From NCBI GenBank assembly GCA_030148805.1, contig JASBSS010000001.1:186001-250000 (forward strand): a DNA stretch of 64,000 nucleotides. Reading direction: 5' to 3'. Each line of letters opens with the position of its first letter. Position 1 is the first letter of the stretch. A program made the position numbers and the translations under genes. This document shows positions 1 to 9,132 of the stretch, one piece after another. The stretch is from Thiogranum sp. (GTDB lineage: Bacteria > Pseudomonadota > Gammaproteobacteria > DSM-19610). Under the pieces are notes generated by a model. It searched no databases and was not told the origin of the DNA. It saw only the letters and a program-made list of their open reading frames with translations.

Positions 1-495
1 AAGCGCTTCATCATCGACACCCTGCAAGCCCGTCATCAGGGGGAAAAGGACGTCACGGTCGTGACCCAGGACGCGGTACTGGCCACCTTCGATCGCATCT
101 TCTCGGCGCTGACCTATGCCGTCGGTGGCATCGCCGCCATCAGCCTCATGGTCGCCGGCATTCTGATCATGAACGTGATGCTGGTGGCGGTCTCGCAGCG
201 TACCGCCGAAATCGGCCTGCTTAAGGCACTGGGGGCGGCACCGCGGCAGATCATCGTCCTGATCATCGCCGAGGCCTTCCTGCTCTCGTCCCTGGGCGCG
301 CTGCTGGGCTTGCTGCTGGGTCAGATTGCCAGCGCGGGAATCCGTCATGCCTTTCCGGTGTTGCCGGCGCAAGCGCCGTTGTGGGCCGCCGTCACGGCCG
401 TGCTGGTCGCGCTGATAACCGGTGTCCTGTTCAGTCTGCTGCCGGCGCGACGCGCGGCGCGGCTCGATCCGGTGCTGGCCTTGTCGCGCAGGTGA
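1..495 (+). CDS. ABC transporter permease, MacB/FtsX family (C-terminal part)
   Basis: The reading frame is open from the first base, so the start lies outside the window. The visible part carries the last three membrane segments of a MacB/FtsX permease and ends in the family's characteristic tail (LLPARRAARLDPVLALS). The cytoplasmic loop RTAEIGLLKALGAAPRQI is the usual coupling segment that contacts the ATPase. It ends three bases before the next permease, so the two are co-transcribed and probably form a heterodimeric exporter of the MacB/LolCE type with an ATPase gene upstream of the window. The substrate cannot be told from sequence; lipoprotein, antimicrobial peptide or macrolide export are family possibilities. 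Confidence 0.9.
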   Translation, partial: KRFIIDTLQARHQGEKDVTVVTQDAVLATFDRIFSALTYAVGGIAAISLMVAGILIMNVMLVAVSQRTAEIGLLKALGAAPRQIIVLIIAEAFLLSSLGALLGLLLGQIASAGIRHAFPVLPAQAPLWAAVTAVLVALITGVLFSLLPARRAARLDPVLALSRR

Positions 496-498
496 ATC

Positions 499-1698
499 GT
501 GTTCACGCGTGATTTCCTCCGTCTCACCGGTAGCGCCCTGATCGCTCACCGGCTGCGCAGCTTCCTCACCACCCTGGGGATCGCCGTGGGGATTGCGGCG
601 GTGATCCTGCTGACCTCCATCGGCGAGGGCATCCACCAGTTCGTGCTGGCCGAATTCACCCAGTTCGGCACCACCATCGTCGGCATCAACCCGGGCAAGA
701 CGAGCACCCACGGCGCTTCCACCGGCGTGTTCGGAACCGTGCGCCCCCTGACCCTCGAGGATGCCCAGGCGCTGCAGCGTCTCCCCTTCGCCCGGGCGGT
801 CGTGCCCCTGGTCCAAGGCAACGCCGAGGTGGAAGCCGGTAACCGCCGGCGACGCACCACGGTCTATGGCGTCGGCGCGCAAATGCCGCAGGCCTTCAGC
901 ATGCAGGTGAAATCGGGCCGATTTCTACCGGCCGACGACCCCAGCGCCCCGCGCGCCTTTGCCGTTCTCGGCAGCAAACTGCGGCACGAACTGTTCGCCA
1001 GCGAAAACCCTCTGGGACAGCGTCTGGGAATCGGCGGTAGCCGTTACCGGATTATCGGCGTGATGGAGGAAAAGGGCACCGTGCTGGGTTTCGATCTGGA
1101 CGACACGGTTTACATTCCCGCCGCGCGTGCCCTCGAATTGTTCAACCGCGACTCGCTGTTCGAGATCGACCTGATGTACGCCGCGGACGTCAGATCGGAG
1201 ACCGTGGTCAAGGGCATTCGCAACCTGTTGCTGGCGCGTCACGGCCGCGAGGACTTCACCATCACCACGCAGGAACAGATGCTGGACGTGCTCGGCTCCA
1301 TACTCAACATACTGACCTTCGCCGTCGGCGCCATCGGCGGGATTTCGCTGCTGGTGGGCGCAATCGGCATCGGCACCATCATGACCATAGCGGTCAACGA
1401 GCGCACCGCGGAAATCGGCGTTTTGCGCGCCCTGGGGGCCAGGCGCGCCCAGGTGCTGGGCCTGTTTCTCGGCGAGGCGATGGTGCTCGCCGCGCTGGGC
1501 GGCGTGGTCGGTCTGGTGGCCGGCATCGGCATCGCCCAACTCCTGCACTTGCTGTTGCCCGCGCTACCGGTGCACACCCCTTGGTTGTTCGTGATCCTGG
1601 CGGAAACCGTCGCGCTCCTGATCGGACTGGCCGCCGGTGTGCTGCCGGCGCGCCGCGCCGCGGGGCTGGATCCCGTTGAAGCTCTGCGCGGTGAATGA
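499..1698 (+). CDS. ABC transporter permease, MacB/FtsX family
   Basis: 399 residues beginning with GTG three bases after the preceding permease stop. An N-terminal membrane segment (about residues 20-45) is followed by a large periplasmic MacB_PCD domain (about 46-240) and three C-terminal membrane segments (about 275-390). The coupling loop NERTAEIGVLRALGARR and the terminal LPARRAAGLDPVEALRG match the family and mirror the upstream gene, which suggests the pair arose by duplication and works as a heterodimer. The periplasmic domain would engage a membrane-fusion or substrate-binding partner that is not in view. Confidence 0.92.
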   Translation: MFTRDFLRLTGSALIAHRLRSFLTTLGIAVGIAAVILLTSIGEGIHQFVLAEFTQFGTTIVGINPGKTSTHGASTGVFGTVRPLTLEDAQALQRLPFARAVVPLVQGNAEVEAGNRRRRTTVYGVGAQMPQAFSMQVKSGRFLPADDPSAPRAFAVLGSKLRHELFASENPLGQRLGIGGSRYRIIGVMEEKGTVLGFDLDDTVYIPAARALELFNRDSLFEIDLMYAADVRSETVVKGIRNLLLARHGREDFTITTQEQMLDVLGSILNILTFAVGAIGGISLLVGAIGIGTIMTIAVNERTAEIGVLRALGARRAQVLGLFLGEAMVLAALGGVVGLVAGIGIAQLLHLLLPALPVHTPWLFVILAETVALLIGLAAGVLPARRAAGLDPVEALRGE

Positions 1699-1848
1699 AA
1701 ATCGATCCGCTCTGCCTTGGGTGTCGGCGCCTGACCCGCACCCGCAAGCAGCACCGGGCGGCATCCGGCTGCTGTGGATTCCTACGCCGGAGGCCTCATT
1801 TCACCGATTCTAAAATCGCCCACCGGCGGTTAGAATGGAGCCTCGGAA

Positions 1849-2382
1849 ATGCCCGGCGTGACCGTGCGCGGGACACTAACGCCTAACCACACAGCGGCCA
1901 CTTTTTTCGTGACTCCATGGATCAGACATCGTCTTCCGGCCTTTGTCGTCGCGCTTGCCGTCCTGGGCGGGTACTCCCCCTGCTCGCAGGCATTCAATGT
2001 CAGAGACAAGTGGGAGAACCCGCTGGCACCCCAAGCGCCCGCGCATGGCGGACAGGTACGCACGGCCGGCCCGTTCAATCTGGAGTTGCTCATGGCCGAC
2101 GGGCAGCTCACCGTGTATGTGACCGACCACGCCGGCGCCAGCATCCCCACCCGCGGGTTCCAGGCCGAGGCCGTCGTTCTCAGCGGCTACGTCAAGCAGC
2201 GCCTGATACTCCACTCCGACGGTGACACCGCGCTGAAGGGCCACTACGCCGAGATCAAGCTCAGACCTGAGACCCTGGTAATCCTGATAGTGGAAGCCGA
2301 CGATAAAACGCTGCACCTGGCGCGGTTCCGGCCAGGTTGCTGCGCGCCCGCCGCTACCCAGCCATTGAAAGCCGGCCGATAG
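1849..2382 (+). CDS. Small exported protein of unknown function
   Basis: 177 residues. A GGAG element eight bases upstream supports the ATG. The hydrophobic stretch (RLPAFVVALAVLGG, about residues 30-44) followed by small residues looks like a signal peptide with an unusually long N-region; an in-frame GTG at 1909 would give a normal signal peptide but has no ribosome binding site. The mature part has an APAHGGQV segment, then a beta-rich domain with two short acidic patches. The HGG segment recalls periplasmic proteins seen beside metal-efflux genes, but I do not recognise the family firmly. It follows the ABC permeases on the same strand after 150 bases. Confidence 0.6.
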   Translation: MPGVTVRGTLTPNHTAATFFVTPWIRHRLPAFVVALAVLGGYSPCSQAFNVRDKWENPLAPQAPAHGGQVRTAGPFNLELLMADGQLTVYVTDHAGASIPTRGFQAEAVVLSGYVKQRLILHSDGDTALKGHYAEIKLRPETLVILIVEADDKTLHLARFRPGCCAPAATQPLKAGR

Positions 2383-2695
2383 GTGGCGAGCGCGTCGCGG
2401 TGGCTCGACCGCACGCCGCAGGAAGGTCAACCCGCGCTGAACGGGACCCGGCCACTACCGGTTCCAGTCAGTATTTCGGCGGCACGGGGAACGGCGCCAA
2501 ATTTCAAACGCCATTTCCTGCCCCGACCCCGAGTCCAGCCTCCGATCTCCCGTGAGTCCTACGGGCGATCTCCTATCACCGGAACCTCAACGCGCCCCGC
2601 AGAGCGGTTCCGACCCCCCGAGTCGACCCTGGAGGACTGGCCCGGAAATTGCGTGTGCAGTGCCACTCACAAAATAAGGACGAACGGACACCACT
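2383..2695. other. Intergenic stretch without a convincing gene
   Basis: About 310 bases between the small exported protein and the YbaK-HDOD gene. It is rich in arginine/proline-type codons in every open frame and shows no family resemblance. It should hold the promoter of the downstream gene, but no clear -35/-10 pair or operator is evident by eye. Confidence 0.5.
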
Positions 2696-4081
2696 ATGGA
2701 ATCCAGCACCCCCGCTGCGCTCCCCGGCACCGTAGAGCGCTTTCTAAAAGAACAACAGGTCCCCTTCAGCCTGGATTCCCGTCACGCGGACAACGCCGGG
2801 GATCAAGTGGTGGGACAGCCCCTTCGGGCGCGCGCCATAGCGCTGGGCGACAACGCGGGGATCGTGCTCGCGGTGTTGCCCGAGAACCGGATTCTCGATA
2901 TCACCAGCCTGGGCAAGCAACTGCGACGGGACCTGCAGCCGCTGGAAACAGCCCGATTCCTGGAGGTGTTTTCCGACTGCGACCTGGGGTGTTGTCCGCC
3001 GCTCGGACGCGCTTATGATGTACTGACAGCGGTTGACATCAAGCTCTATTCTTCGGTGGCCCTGACGTTCGACAGCGGGCACCGACAGACCCTGGTGACC
3101 GTCTCCACCCCGGATTTCCAACGCCTGGTGCAAACCGTCGTGCTGGGGCGCTTTTCGCTCAGTCCGCAAGAGCCTGTGCGCGCACAGGCAGAGGACGGCG
3201 TCCCTGACATGAGCCACCTTTTTCCCGCCCGGGCGAAACAAGCGGTGAAGCGGTGTGAAACGCTTCCGCCCCTGCCCGAGACCACCAGAGAGTTGCTCGA
3301 ACTGGCCACCGACCCGAACGCCGGCGCCCGTGAGCTGGCGGGCGCGATCGAGGCGGATGCCGCCGTCGCCGCCCGTATCCTGCGCTACGCGAATTCCTCG
3401 CTCTATGGGTTCAGCGGCCGGATCGCCGATCTTCAAAGCGCCATCGCGCGGGTGCTGGGTTTCGACGTCGCCATGGGCATCGCGGTGGGCATGTGCCTGG
3501 GCAAGGACGTGCGCATTCCGCCAATGGCCCCCCTGGGACTGGACAGCTATCGCCGGCACTCCTTTTATTGCGCCACCTTGGCGGCGCAACTGGCTCGCCA
3601 GGCGCCAACGCAGCTGTCGCTCAAACCCGGCAAGGCCTATCTGGCCGGCCTGCTGCACAATCTGGGGCTGCTGTTTCTCGGTCAGTTGTTCCCGGACCAG
3701 TACCGGCTGCTCGGCCGGACCCTGGTGGTCAATCCCCACGCCGCGATAACCGATGTCGAAATGGCGCTGCTCGAATCGACCCACGTGCAGTTGGGCCTGC
3801 AGCTGTTGCAGGAGTGGCATCTCCCCGATGAAATCATAGCGGCGGTCGCTCATTGTCAGGAGGAGGACTACCAGGGTGAGCACGCGGGCTATGCCCACCT
3901 GGTCGCCTTGGCGTTACGGCTGCTCGATGACAGCGAGCTGTTGGGCTATCGGGTGGCGACAGCACCGTCGGCAGTGCTGACTCAACGTCTGGGACTGGAC
4001 GAGGCGCAACTGCAATTCGCCTTGGCGACCGTATTCGACCACCATGAAGCGCTCGACCAGTTGATAGAAATCGCCGCCTAG
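2696..4081 (+). CDS. YbaK-type editing domain fused to HDOD domain
   Basis: 461 residues. The N-terminal half (about 1-155) has the YbaK/ProX fold seen in aminoacyl-tRNA deacylases (LEVFSDCDLGCCPPLG, then a DIKLY segment). The C-terminal half (about 185-455) is an HDOD domain: LPPLPETTRELLELATDP, the helix SSLYGFSGRIADLQSAIARV, and YLAGLLHNLGLL. HDOD domains derive from HD phosphohydrolases but usually lack the catalytic HD pair and serve in signalling or stress control. YbaK-HDOD fusions are known in gammaproteobacteria, yet their role is unsettled; linking tRNA editing or a deacylase-like sensor to a signalling output is an inference. It stands alone on its strand. Confidence 0.9.
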   Translation: MESSTPAALPGTVERFLKEQQVPFSLDSRHADNAGDQVVGQPLRARAIALGDNAGIVLAVLPENRILDITSLGKQLRRDLQPLETARFLEVFSDCDLGCCPPLGRAYDVLTAVDIKLYSSVALTFDSGHRQTLVTVSTPDFQRLVQTVVLGRFSLSPQEPVRAQAEDGVPDMSHLFPARAKQAVKRCETLPPLPETTRELLELATDPNAGARELAGAIEADAAVAARILRYANSSLYGFSGRIADLQSAIARVLGFDVAMGIAVGMCLGKDVRIPPMAPLGLDSYRRHSFYCATLAAQLARQAPTQLSLKPGKAYLAGLLHNLGLLFLGQLFPDQYRLLGRTLVVNPHAAITDVEMALLESTHVQLGLQLLQEWHLPDEIIAAVAHCQEEDYQGEHAGYAHLVALALRLLDDSELLGYRVATAPSAVLTQRLGLDEAQLQFALATVFDHHEALDQLIEIAA

Positions 4082-4087
4082 CCGCAA

Positions 4088-4123
4088 GGGCCAGACGGCA
4101 AACCATCCTTTACCGTCCGGCCC
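4088..4123. terminator. Imperfect hairpin between convergent genes
   Basis: GGGCCAGACGG (4088-4098) can pair with CCGTCCGGCCC (4113-4123) with one mismatch, just after the stop of the YbaK-HDOD gene and ahead of the convergent gene ending at 4263. There is no long T-tract on either strand, so it may be a weak or Rho-assisted terminator. Confidence 0.45.
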
Positions 4124-4262
4124 GTGAATCCGGTAAGGACCCTGTGGCGACAGTGCCCTGAACCGGATGCACGGGCTGGCGGCAAAGCCCCCCTTTCCTC
4201 CAACCCTGACAGGATTCCTCCTGTCTTCCCCAGCCCCGTGTAAACGGGAAAGCGATTCGGCG

Positions 4263-5168
4263 CTAATCCCTGCAAGCGCGCCCTGGCCGCTTCACGAGTC
4301 GGTTACCGGTAAGCATTACCATCAGCCCGGAGCCGAACAGCCAGGCGGCGGCCGGCAGCGGGACCGGCGATGCGTTCAGGCTGGCCTGCGAGTGCCCGAT
4401 CACCAGGTCGCCGTTCAACAGGCTGCCGCCGAAGACGAAGTCGGTGAACTCGACGACCAGCGCATCCACCGAGATACTGCAACTGGCGAACAGACAGTCG
4501 ACGATCTGTCGATTCAGGGTGACGGTGATACCCAGAGCGTCGAGTATGATCAGGTTCGGACTCGGATTGGCCACCAAGGCGCCGGTGGTGTCGTTCACAC
4601 CCAGACCCAGCAGACTCAGACCGGCGACGCTCAAGTAGGCATTTTCGAGCGAGGCCGAACCGCTGGCGACGAAACTGCCGGCCTCGCCACTGACGCTGGC
4701 GTTCGAACTGAGTGTGGCGGCACTGAGATCCACTACCGTGGCTGTCAGCACATTGAGTAGATTGAGCGTGCCGACGCCAAAGCCCAGATCGTTTACCAGT
4801 GCGCTGGCCTCGCTGTGCCGGGCCCCCGTTCCTCCGTCGACATCCGAGGCAGCCTCAGCGCTCAGGAGCCCTGTCGACAGACCCAGGGCATAGTTCGTCG
4901 GCGGCAACCCCGTCGAATGGCTATCCGAGACCTCCAGACCCAGCACCGAATCGGAGGCGCTCGCGGGCGGCGCGGAAGAAACCGACGCGCCATTGGGCGT
5001 GGGCGGCACGCTGATACCGAGATTGCCACCAAAAGCGCTGAGCTCGCTGCTGACGCCATAACCCTGGGCGCTACCGCTGACGACGCTGGCTTCAGCCCCA
5101 ACGCTGATCGCCAGGCCCAGTCCGAGTGCCGCGACAAGGGATCGATAAGAAGCATTGTATTGACGCAT
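4263..5168 (-). CDS. Exported protein with VPLPA/PEP-CTERM-like sorting tail
   Basis: 301 residues with an N-terminal signal peptide (cleavage near residue 27, after AEA), a long low-complexity Ser/Ala/Gly/Leu-rich body typical of choice-of-anchor surface proteins, and a tail VPLPAAAWLFGSGLMVML followed by a basic cluster (RLVKRPGR). That tripartite tail (motif, membrane helix, positive end) is the exosortase/rhombosortase sorting signal of the VPLPA/PEP-CTERM class. No exosortase gene is in view. It lies downstream of tadG on the same strand but is separated by about 320 AT-richer bases, so it probably has its own promoter. One Cys pair (LFASC) may form a disulfide. Confidence 0.8.
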   Translation of the reverse strand: MRQYNASYRSLVAALGLGLAISVGAEASVVSGSAQGYGVSSELSAFGGNLGISVPPTPNGASVSSAPPASASDSVLGLEVSDSHSTGLPPTNYALGLSTGLLSAEAASDVDGGTGARHSEASALVNDLGFGVGTLNLLNVLTATVVDLSAATLSSNASVSGEAGSFVASGSASLENAYLSVAGLSLLGLGVNDTTGALVANPSPNLIILDALGITVTLNRQIVDCLFASCSISVDALVVEFTDFVFGGSLLNGDLVIGHSQASLNASPVPLPAAAWLFGSGLMVMLTGNRLVKRPGRACRD

Positions 5169-5487
5169 GGCATCCTCCCAGCAATTATTGTCTTCAAATG
5201 TCTCAAAGACTGCTGGGCAAGAGTCACGCCAAAACGAAATAATATAAGAATTTCAAGCGAATGACATCCCTGACGGGAAATGCCGGAGAAAAGAATTGTT
5301 AATATTTTCGTCGGGAATTTTGTCGGAGAAATTGACCAAAGCGCTTGTCAGCCAAACACCGATAAAGCTTGAATTATTGTTCCAAATCAGTAGGTAGGTT
5401 GTAGTTACCGTGGCTACTAGGGGGCAATCGCTTACGTAAATTTTGTCGACAAGATTGAAGTTCGTCATGAGACGGTCAGCTGGGAGG
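5169..5487. other. AT-richer intergenic stretch upstream of the sorting-tail protein
   Basis: About 320 bases between tadG and the sorting-tail gene, clearly richer in A and T than the flanking genes. It holds the promoter of the minus-strand gene starting at 5168. A short open frame crosses it but has no family features and runs into tadG antisense, so it is not annotated. Confidence 0.5.
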
Positions 5488-7218
5488 CTACTGTCGTAGC
5501 TGCGGCTCGTTGCGTTCAACCGAATGCAGGGTGACTTCGACGGCACCGAAACGAATACCCAAACCCTGTAACAAGGGATCGAGCACCAGACCATCCAGCG
5601 CCAGGAGCAACGGCGAGAGCAATTCGTCGGTCAATCCGCTGGCAAGATCCGCGCTGCTGAGGCCGGCAACCGCCAGGGTAGCGTCGAGCCCGCTGCCTCC
5701 CTGTAGCGACGCCGAAAGACTTCCCGCCAGACCCCCGAGGGCCGAGGACAAGACCTGCCCCGGCGAAGTCTCCGACGACAGTGTCTGCGGCAGTGGCCGG
5801 GTTTTGCTCGCCACGAAGTCGAATTCGCGATCGGCCGCGGAGGCCGATTGTACGGCGGCCGCCACGTTGGTGTTCACGCTGATCAACCCCCCCGACACCT
5901 CGAGCTGGAGCGCGGCGGCGGGGATCTTGGCGCTGGCTGGATCGCCGATAGCGGCAAATTCCCCGACACCCAATGCCCCTCCGTCCATGCGCGCGCCAAT
6001 GGCGACCTGGTGAGCCACCGACGCGGCGTTGGCACACCGTATGGTTTCCAACCAGGCGTTGGTCGACAGCAGTTCCAGGTACAGGGGCACGCTTCCACTG
6101 ACCCTCACCACGCCCCCCAAAATCGGTGTGGCATCGAGCGGCACCCGCACCACCAGTTGCACCTGCGCGGTCCGCGTTTGCGTCATCCAGGCGCCGTCCG
6201 CGTCGATGCCGGGTGGACCGATGGCATATTCCGGGCCTTCCAGGATATGCAGGTCCACCGTGATGGTGCTCAGACCCAACGGCAGATTCACCGCCGCCGA
6301 GAAACTGACCGTCCCGCCTTTGTTGGCCAGCTGCGCCCCGCCGGTGACCAGGTCGAAGACATTCAGCGCGGCGGTGGCCGCCACTTGCGGGTTTTCACTG
6401 GTGACGGAAATAAGATCATCGAGGGCTATCGTCCCGGTATTGGCGCTAAGCGCGGCTAAAGCGCTGAGCGCTGCATAGGCCGGCGAACCGGTCGTGGCCG
6501 CCGCAGCCAGGATCAGCAGAAACTCCCGCGGGACCAGACTCGCCTGCAGAAAAGCGCTCACCTCTCCGGAACCAACACCGGCCGCGGCCGCAGCGCTCAC
6601 CAGCTCCTCCAGGGTGACCTCGGACGCGACCAATTGTTCGTAGTCGCCAGCGGTGAGACTCACCCCGCCCTCGAGTAGCGCCCCCAGCAGCGCATTAAGA
6701 ACCTGCACCGCGTCATTATCCACCGCGACCAGTTCGGTTGCCGCGGAAAACGCCCCCACAATTTCATCGTAGGCAACGGCCTGGCGCCGCAGGGAGGTAT
6801 CGCCGCCCAACCAGCCGCCCGCGACCAGGCTACTGGTCACGTCGCGGGCGACAGTGACTTTCACCGCATTGACGTAGCCGCCGGCCGCTGCGTTGAAAGC
6901 GTAGAGTCCATTATCAGCCTCAAGGGAACCCAACTGCGCCGCGACATCGGACGGGGCGCCGCCGAAACCGTTGCGCACCGCGCTGGCAACGGCGGCGGCA
7001 TTGACCGCCGCCGGATCGATGGTGGTCACGCCGGCGCACAGTCCGGCCTCGGACAAGGCATCGATGGCAGCCAGATCGGCGATATTCTGGAGACGCCGGG
7101 ACTCGAGCCCCAGACGACCCGTATCGACAGCGAGGGCGGCGAAAACGACCGCCAGCGACACGGCGAGAATCATCGTCAGGCTGGCGGCGCCCAGCTGCCG
7201 CCGCGGGGATGGATTCAT
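5488..7218 (-). CDS. tadG: TadG-like pilus assembly / pseudopilin protein
   Basis: 576 residues. The start is the ATG that overlaps the stop of the preceding DUF3613 gene as ATGA. The N-terminal hydrophobic segment (AASLTMILAVSLAVVFAALAVDTGRL, about 11-36) followed by ESRRLQNIADLAAIDAL is the classic TadG/TadE-like motif in which a single membrane helix leads into an envelope domain. The remaining 500 residues are Ala/Gly/Ser/Leu rich and would sit in the periplasm. TadG proteins are thought to anchor or organise the Flp pilus machine. It is the last gene of the tad operon. Confidence 0.85.
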   Translation of the reverse strand: MNPSPRRQLGAASLTMILAVSLAVVFAALAVDTGRLGLESRRLQNIADLAAIDALSEAGLCAGVTTIDPAAVNAAAVASAVRNGFGGAPSDVAAQLGSLEADNGLYAFNAAAGGYVNAVKVTVARDVTSSLVAGGWLGGDTSLRRQAVAYDEIVGAFSAATELVAVDNDAVQVLNALLGALLEGGVSLTAGDYEQLVASEVTLEELVSAAAAAGVGSGEVSAFLQASLVPREFLLILAAAATTGSPAYAALSALAALSANTGTIALDDLISVTSENPQVAATAALNVFDLVTGGAQLANKGGTVSFSAAVNLPLGLSTITVDLHILEGPEYAIGPPGIDADGAWMTQTRTAQVQLVVRVPLDATPILGGVVRVSGSVPLYLELLSTNAWLETIRCANAASVAHQVAIGARMDGGALGVGEFAAIGDPASAKIPAAALQLEVSGGLISVNTNVAAAVQSASAADREFDFVASKTRPLPQTLSSETSPGQVLSSALGGLAGSLSASLQGGSGLDATLAVAGLSSADLASGLTDELLSPLLLALDGLVLDPLLQGLGIRFGAVEVTLHSVERNEPQLRQ

Positions 7219-7496
7219 TTGCTGATGAAGCCGTGCTGGTTGGCGAAGTAACTTTCCGGCACGGGCCGCTCGAAAGACTTGAGATAGCGCTGATAAGCGC
7301 GTGAAGCCGCCTCGCCGGGCTGCCGCGGCGGCTGCGGATCGGATTGGGCACCACGGACCTGCAACTGCAGCCACTGTCGGGTTTCCGCCCCCGCCGCCGG
7401 CGCGCCCGAGGAAGCGCCATCGGCAGCGATCGACCTCGCGAACGGGGACAATACCAGTAGGGAACAGACCAGGATCGAGCTAGTAAGGCGTGTCAT
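7215..7496 (-). CDS. DUF3613-type small exported protein of the tad locus
   Basis: 93 residues, signal peptide (LTSSILVCSLLVLSPFARSIA) and a short mature part containing ETRQWLQLQVRG and the segment GEAASRAYQRYLKSFERPVPESYF. That conserved 'AxxYxRYLxSFxxPIPExF' pattern is the DUF3613 signature, a family found almost only in Tad pilus loci. The start was chosen at the ATG after an unrelated Arg-rich leader; it overlaps the end of tadD by 17 bases and its stop overlaps the tadG start. Its role in pilus assembly is unknown. Confidence 0.8.
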   Translation of the reverse strand: MTRLTSSILVCSLLVLSPFARSIAADGASSGAPAAGAETRQWLQLQVRGAQSDPQPPRQPGEAASRAYQRYLKSFERPVPESYFANQHGFISK

Positions 7497-8211
7497 TTGC
7501 GCGCTCCTTTTGTAACTGGGTTCGTAGAGTCGCCGCCCGCCGGCGCAGACGCTCGAGCTGGGCATCGCTCAGCGCGGCTTGGCGGGCGTAGGTTGAAGCC
7601 CTTGCCTCATCGCCTTCGACCAGAAGGGCGAGCACGAGATTTCCCGCCGCCGGCGATTTCCTGTCGCTAAGCTCGACCGCGGTTTCGAATTCGACCTTCG
7701 CCTGGGCGATACGGCCGGCAAGCAGTAATGCATAGCCGTAATCGTTGCGCACGCGCGGGTCGGCCGACAACAAGGCGCGCGCCTGTTCCAGATTGTGCAA
7801 GGCTCCGTCAAGATCGTGCCGCGCGGCGGCGATCAATCCCAAGCCACGATACGCGGCGCCCGCCAGGCACCCTGCACTGAGCGCCTGGTACAAGCCCTTC
7901 GCGTTGCCGTAATCGGCCACGGCCCTGAACGCCTCGGCCCGCAAATAGACCGCCTGCGGATCCTCCTTCAGACCCGTGGGCAAGGCGTCGAGATAGGCCA
8001 GCGCCGCCCGCGGCCGGTCGGCGTGCAATTCGTCCTCGACCAGGCTCAACCGCAACCGGGCCGCGCTGTCGAGCGCCTCGCATCCGGCCTCGCTCTGCAC
8101 GGACGGCAACTCGTCGTGCTGGTTCGCCGCCGAGGGACGCGTGGGCTGGGTGACACACCCGACCAGGCCGGCCAATAGGATCCCCGCAGACAGACCGCAC
8201 CAGCTCGTCAT
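7480..8211 (-). CDS. tadD: TadD-like TPR lipoprotein
   Basis: 243 residues. The start (ATG at 8211) gives a lipoprotein signal peptide with lipobox LVGC. After a linker come tetratricopeptide repeats (about residues 60-215): PRAALAYLDALP, FRAVADYGNAKGLYQAL, HDLDGALHNLEQARAL, GRIAQAKVEFETAVEL. TadD proteins are TPR lipoproteins required for Flp pilus biogenesis, probably as pilotin-like scaffolds for the RcpA secretin. Overlaps tadC by four bases (ATGA), indicating translational coupling. Confidence 0.85.
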   Translation of the reverse strand: MTSWCGLSAGILLAGLVGCVTQPTRPSAANQHDELPSVQSEAGCEALDSAARLRLSLVEDELHADRPRAALAYLDALPTGLKEDPQAVYLRAEAFRAVADYGNAKGLYQALSAGCLAGAAYRGLGLIAAARHDLDGALHNLEQARALLSADPRVRNDYGYALLLAGRIAQAKVEFETAVELSDRKSPAAGNLVLALLVEGDEARASTYARQAALSDAQLERLRRRAATLRTQLQKERANDTPY

Positions 8212-9128
8212 TGCAGCCCCCCGAGCGCGGCGGACAGCGACATCACCCCTGGCCCCGCCACGAAAATCATCAATGCCGGGAACAAGAACAGCACCATCAC
8301 CAAGGTCATCTTGCCCGACAGCTTTCCGACCTTCTCGCGCAGCTCGGTGCGGCTGCGGTCTTCCATCAATACGACCAGCTCGGCGAGGCTCCGGCGCAGA
8401 TTTCCACCCTGGGTGCTGACCTGGGCCAGCATCTCCACCAGATCGGAGACTTCGCGTAACCCTACGCCTCTTCCCCATTGTTCCAGAACCAAGACGCGGT
8501 CCATGCCGGCTTCGATTCGGGCGATCACCTTGTCCAGCTCGCCGCACATATGGGGCATCAGCGCTCTGGCCTGATCGCGCAAGGTACGCAGCGCCTGCTC
8601 GATGGACAGCCCGGCCTCGAACAGCATCTCCAGCAGATGAATCATCACCAGCGTCTCCTCGCACAGATGACGCTTGCGAACCCCCCCCAGGTAGCGCAGC
8701 GCATACCTGGGCGCGAAATAGCCGAACAACGCCCCAAAAGCCAGAGCCGATGCGCCCTGTTCGCGCAAGTCACCGGTTGCCAGCACGTAGAGCAGCAACA
8801 GCCCGGCGAAGGCGAACGGGCAGAGTGCGTAGACCCCATGGACCACGGCGCGCAGCTCCGGTCGATAGATCCCCGCCTGGTCCAGCAGGGTGCGCAGGGA
8901 CGCCCCGGTCAGCTTATGCAATCGATGCAGGCCCAGGCGGTTGCAACAGCGCTCCAACTTGTGCGCCGGGCTATCGTCCACAGCGTCCTTGTTGAGTTTC
9001 AGCACCGTGCTGAGCCTTTCCTGGGTAACCTGGTGAATACGGGCGGAAACGCGCAACGTCACCACCAGCAGCGCCGCGCTGATCAGCCCGAACAACACCG
9101 CCGCCAACAAGTAGATTTCCGCAGTCAT
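8208..9128 (-). CDS. tadC: Tad inner-membrane platform protein TadC
   Basis: 306 residues with membrane segments near the N-terminus (LLAAVLFGLISAALLVV), in the middle (ALCPFAFAGLLLLYVLA and a following helix) and at the C-terminus (MTLVMVLFLFPALMIFV), and the T2SSF/GspF domain pattern LFEAGLSIEQALRTL followed by LAQVSTQGGNLRRSLAEL. TadB and TadC together form the cytoplasmic-membrane platform on which the TadA ATPase acts. The start is the ATG at 9128, four bases after the tadB stop. Confidence 0.92.
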   Translation of the reverse strand: MTAEIYLLAAVLFGLISAALLVVTLRVSARIHQVTQERLSTVLKLNKDAVDDSPAHKLERCCNRLGLHRLHKLTGASLRTLLDQAGIYRPELRAVVHGVYALCPFAFAGLLLLYVLATGDLREQGASALAFGALFGYFAPRYALRYLGGVRKRHLCEETLVMIHLLEMLFEAGLSIEQALRTLRDQARALMPHMCGELDKVIARIEAGMDRVLVLEQWGRGVGLREVSDLVEMLAQVSTQGGNLRRSLAELVVLMEDRSRTELREKVGKLSGKMTLVMVLFLFPALMIFVAGPGVMSLSAALGGLQ

Positions 9129-9132
9129 AGCC

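Noticed and set aside
2383-3018. Plus-strand open frame preceding and overlapping the YbaK-HDOD gene
   Set aside because: Arg/Pro/Ser-rich product with no hydrophobic core pattern, overlapping the true gene out of frame.
2744-3898. Minus-strand open frame opposite the YbaK-HDOD gene
   Set aside because: Antisense to a two-domain protein that matches both families well; the product is Gln/Arg/His rich and featureless.
5253-5594. Small minus-strand gene between tadG and the sorting-tail protein
   Set aside because: The frame starts inside tadG, crosses an AT-rich promoter-like gap and has no ribosome binding site or family features.
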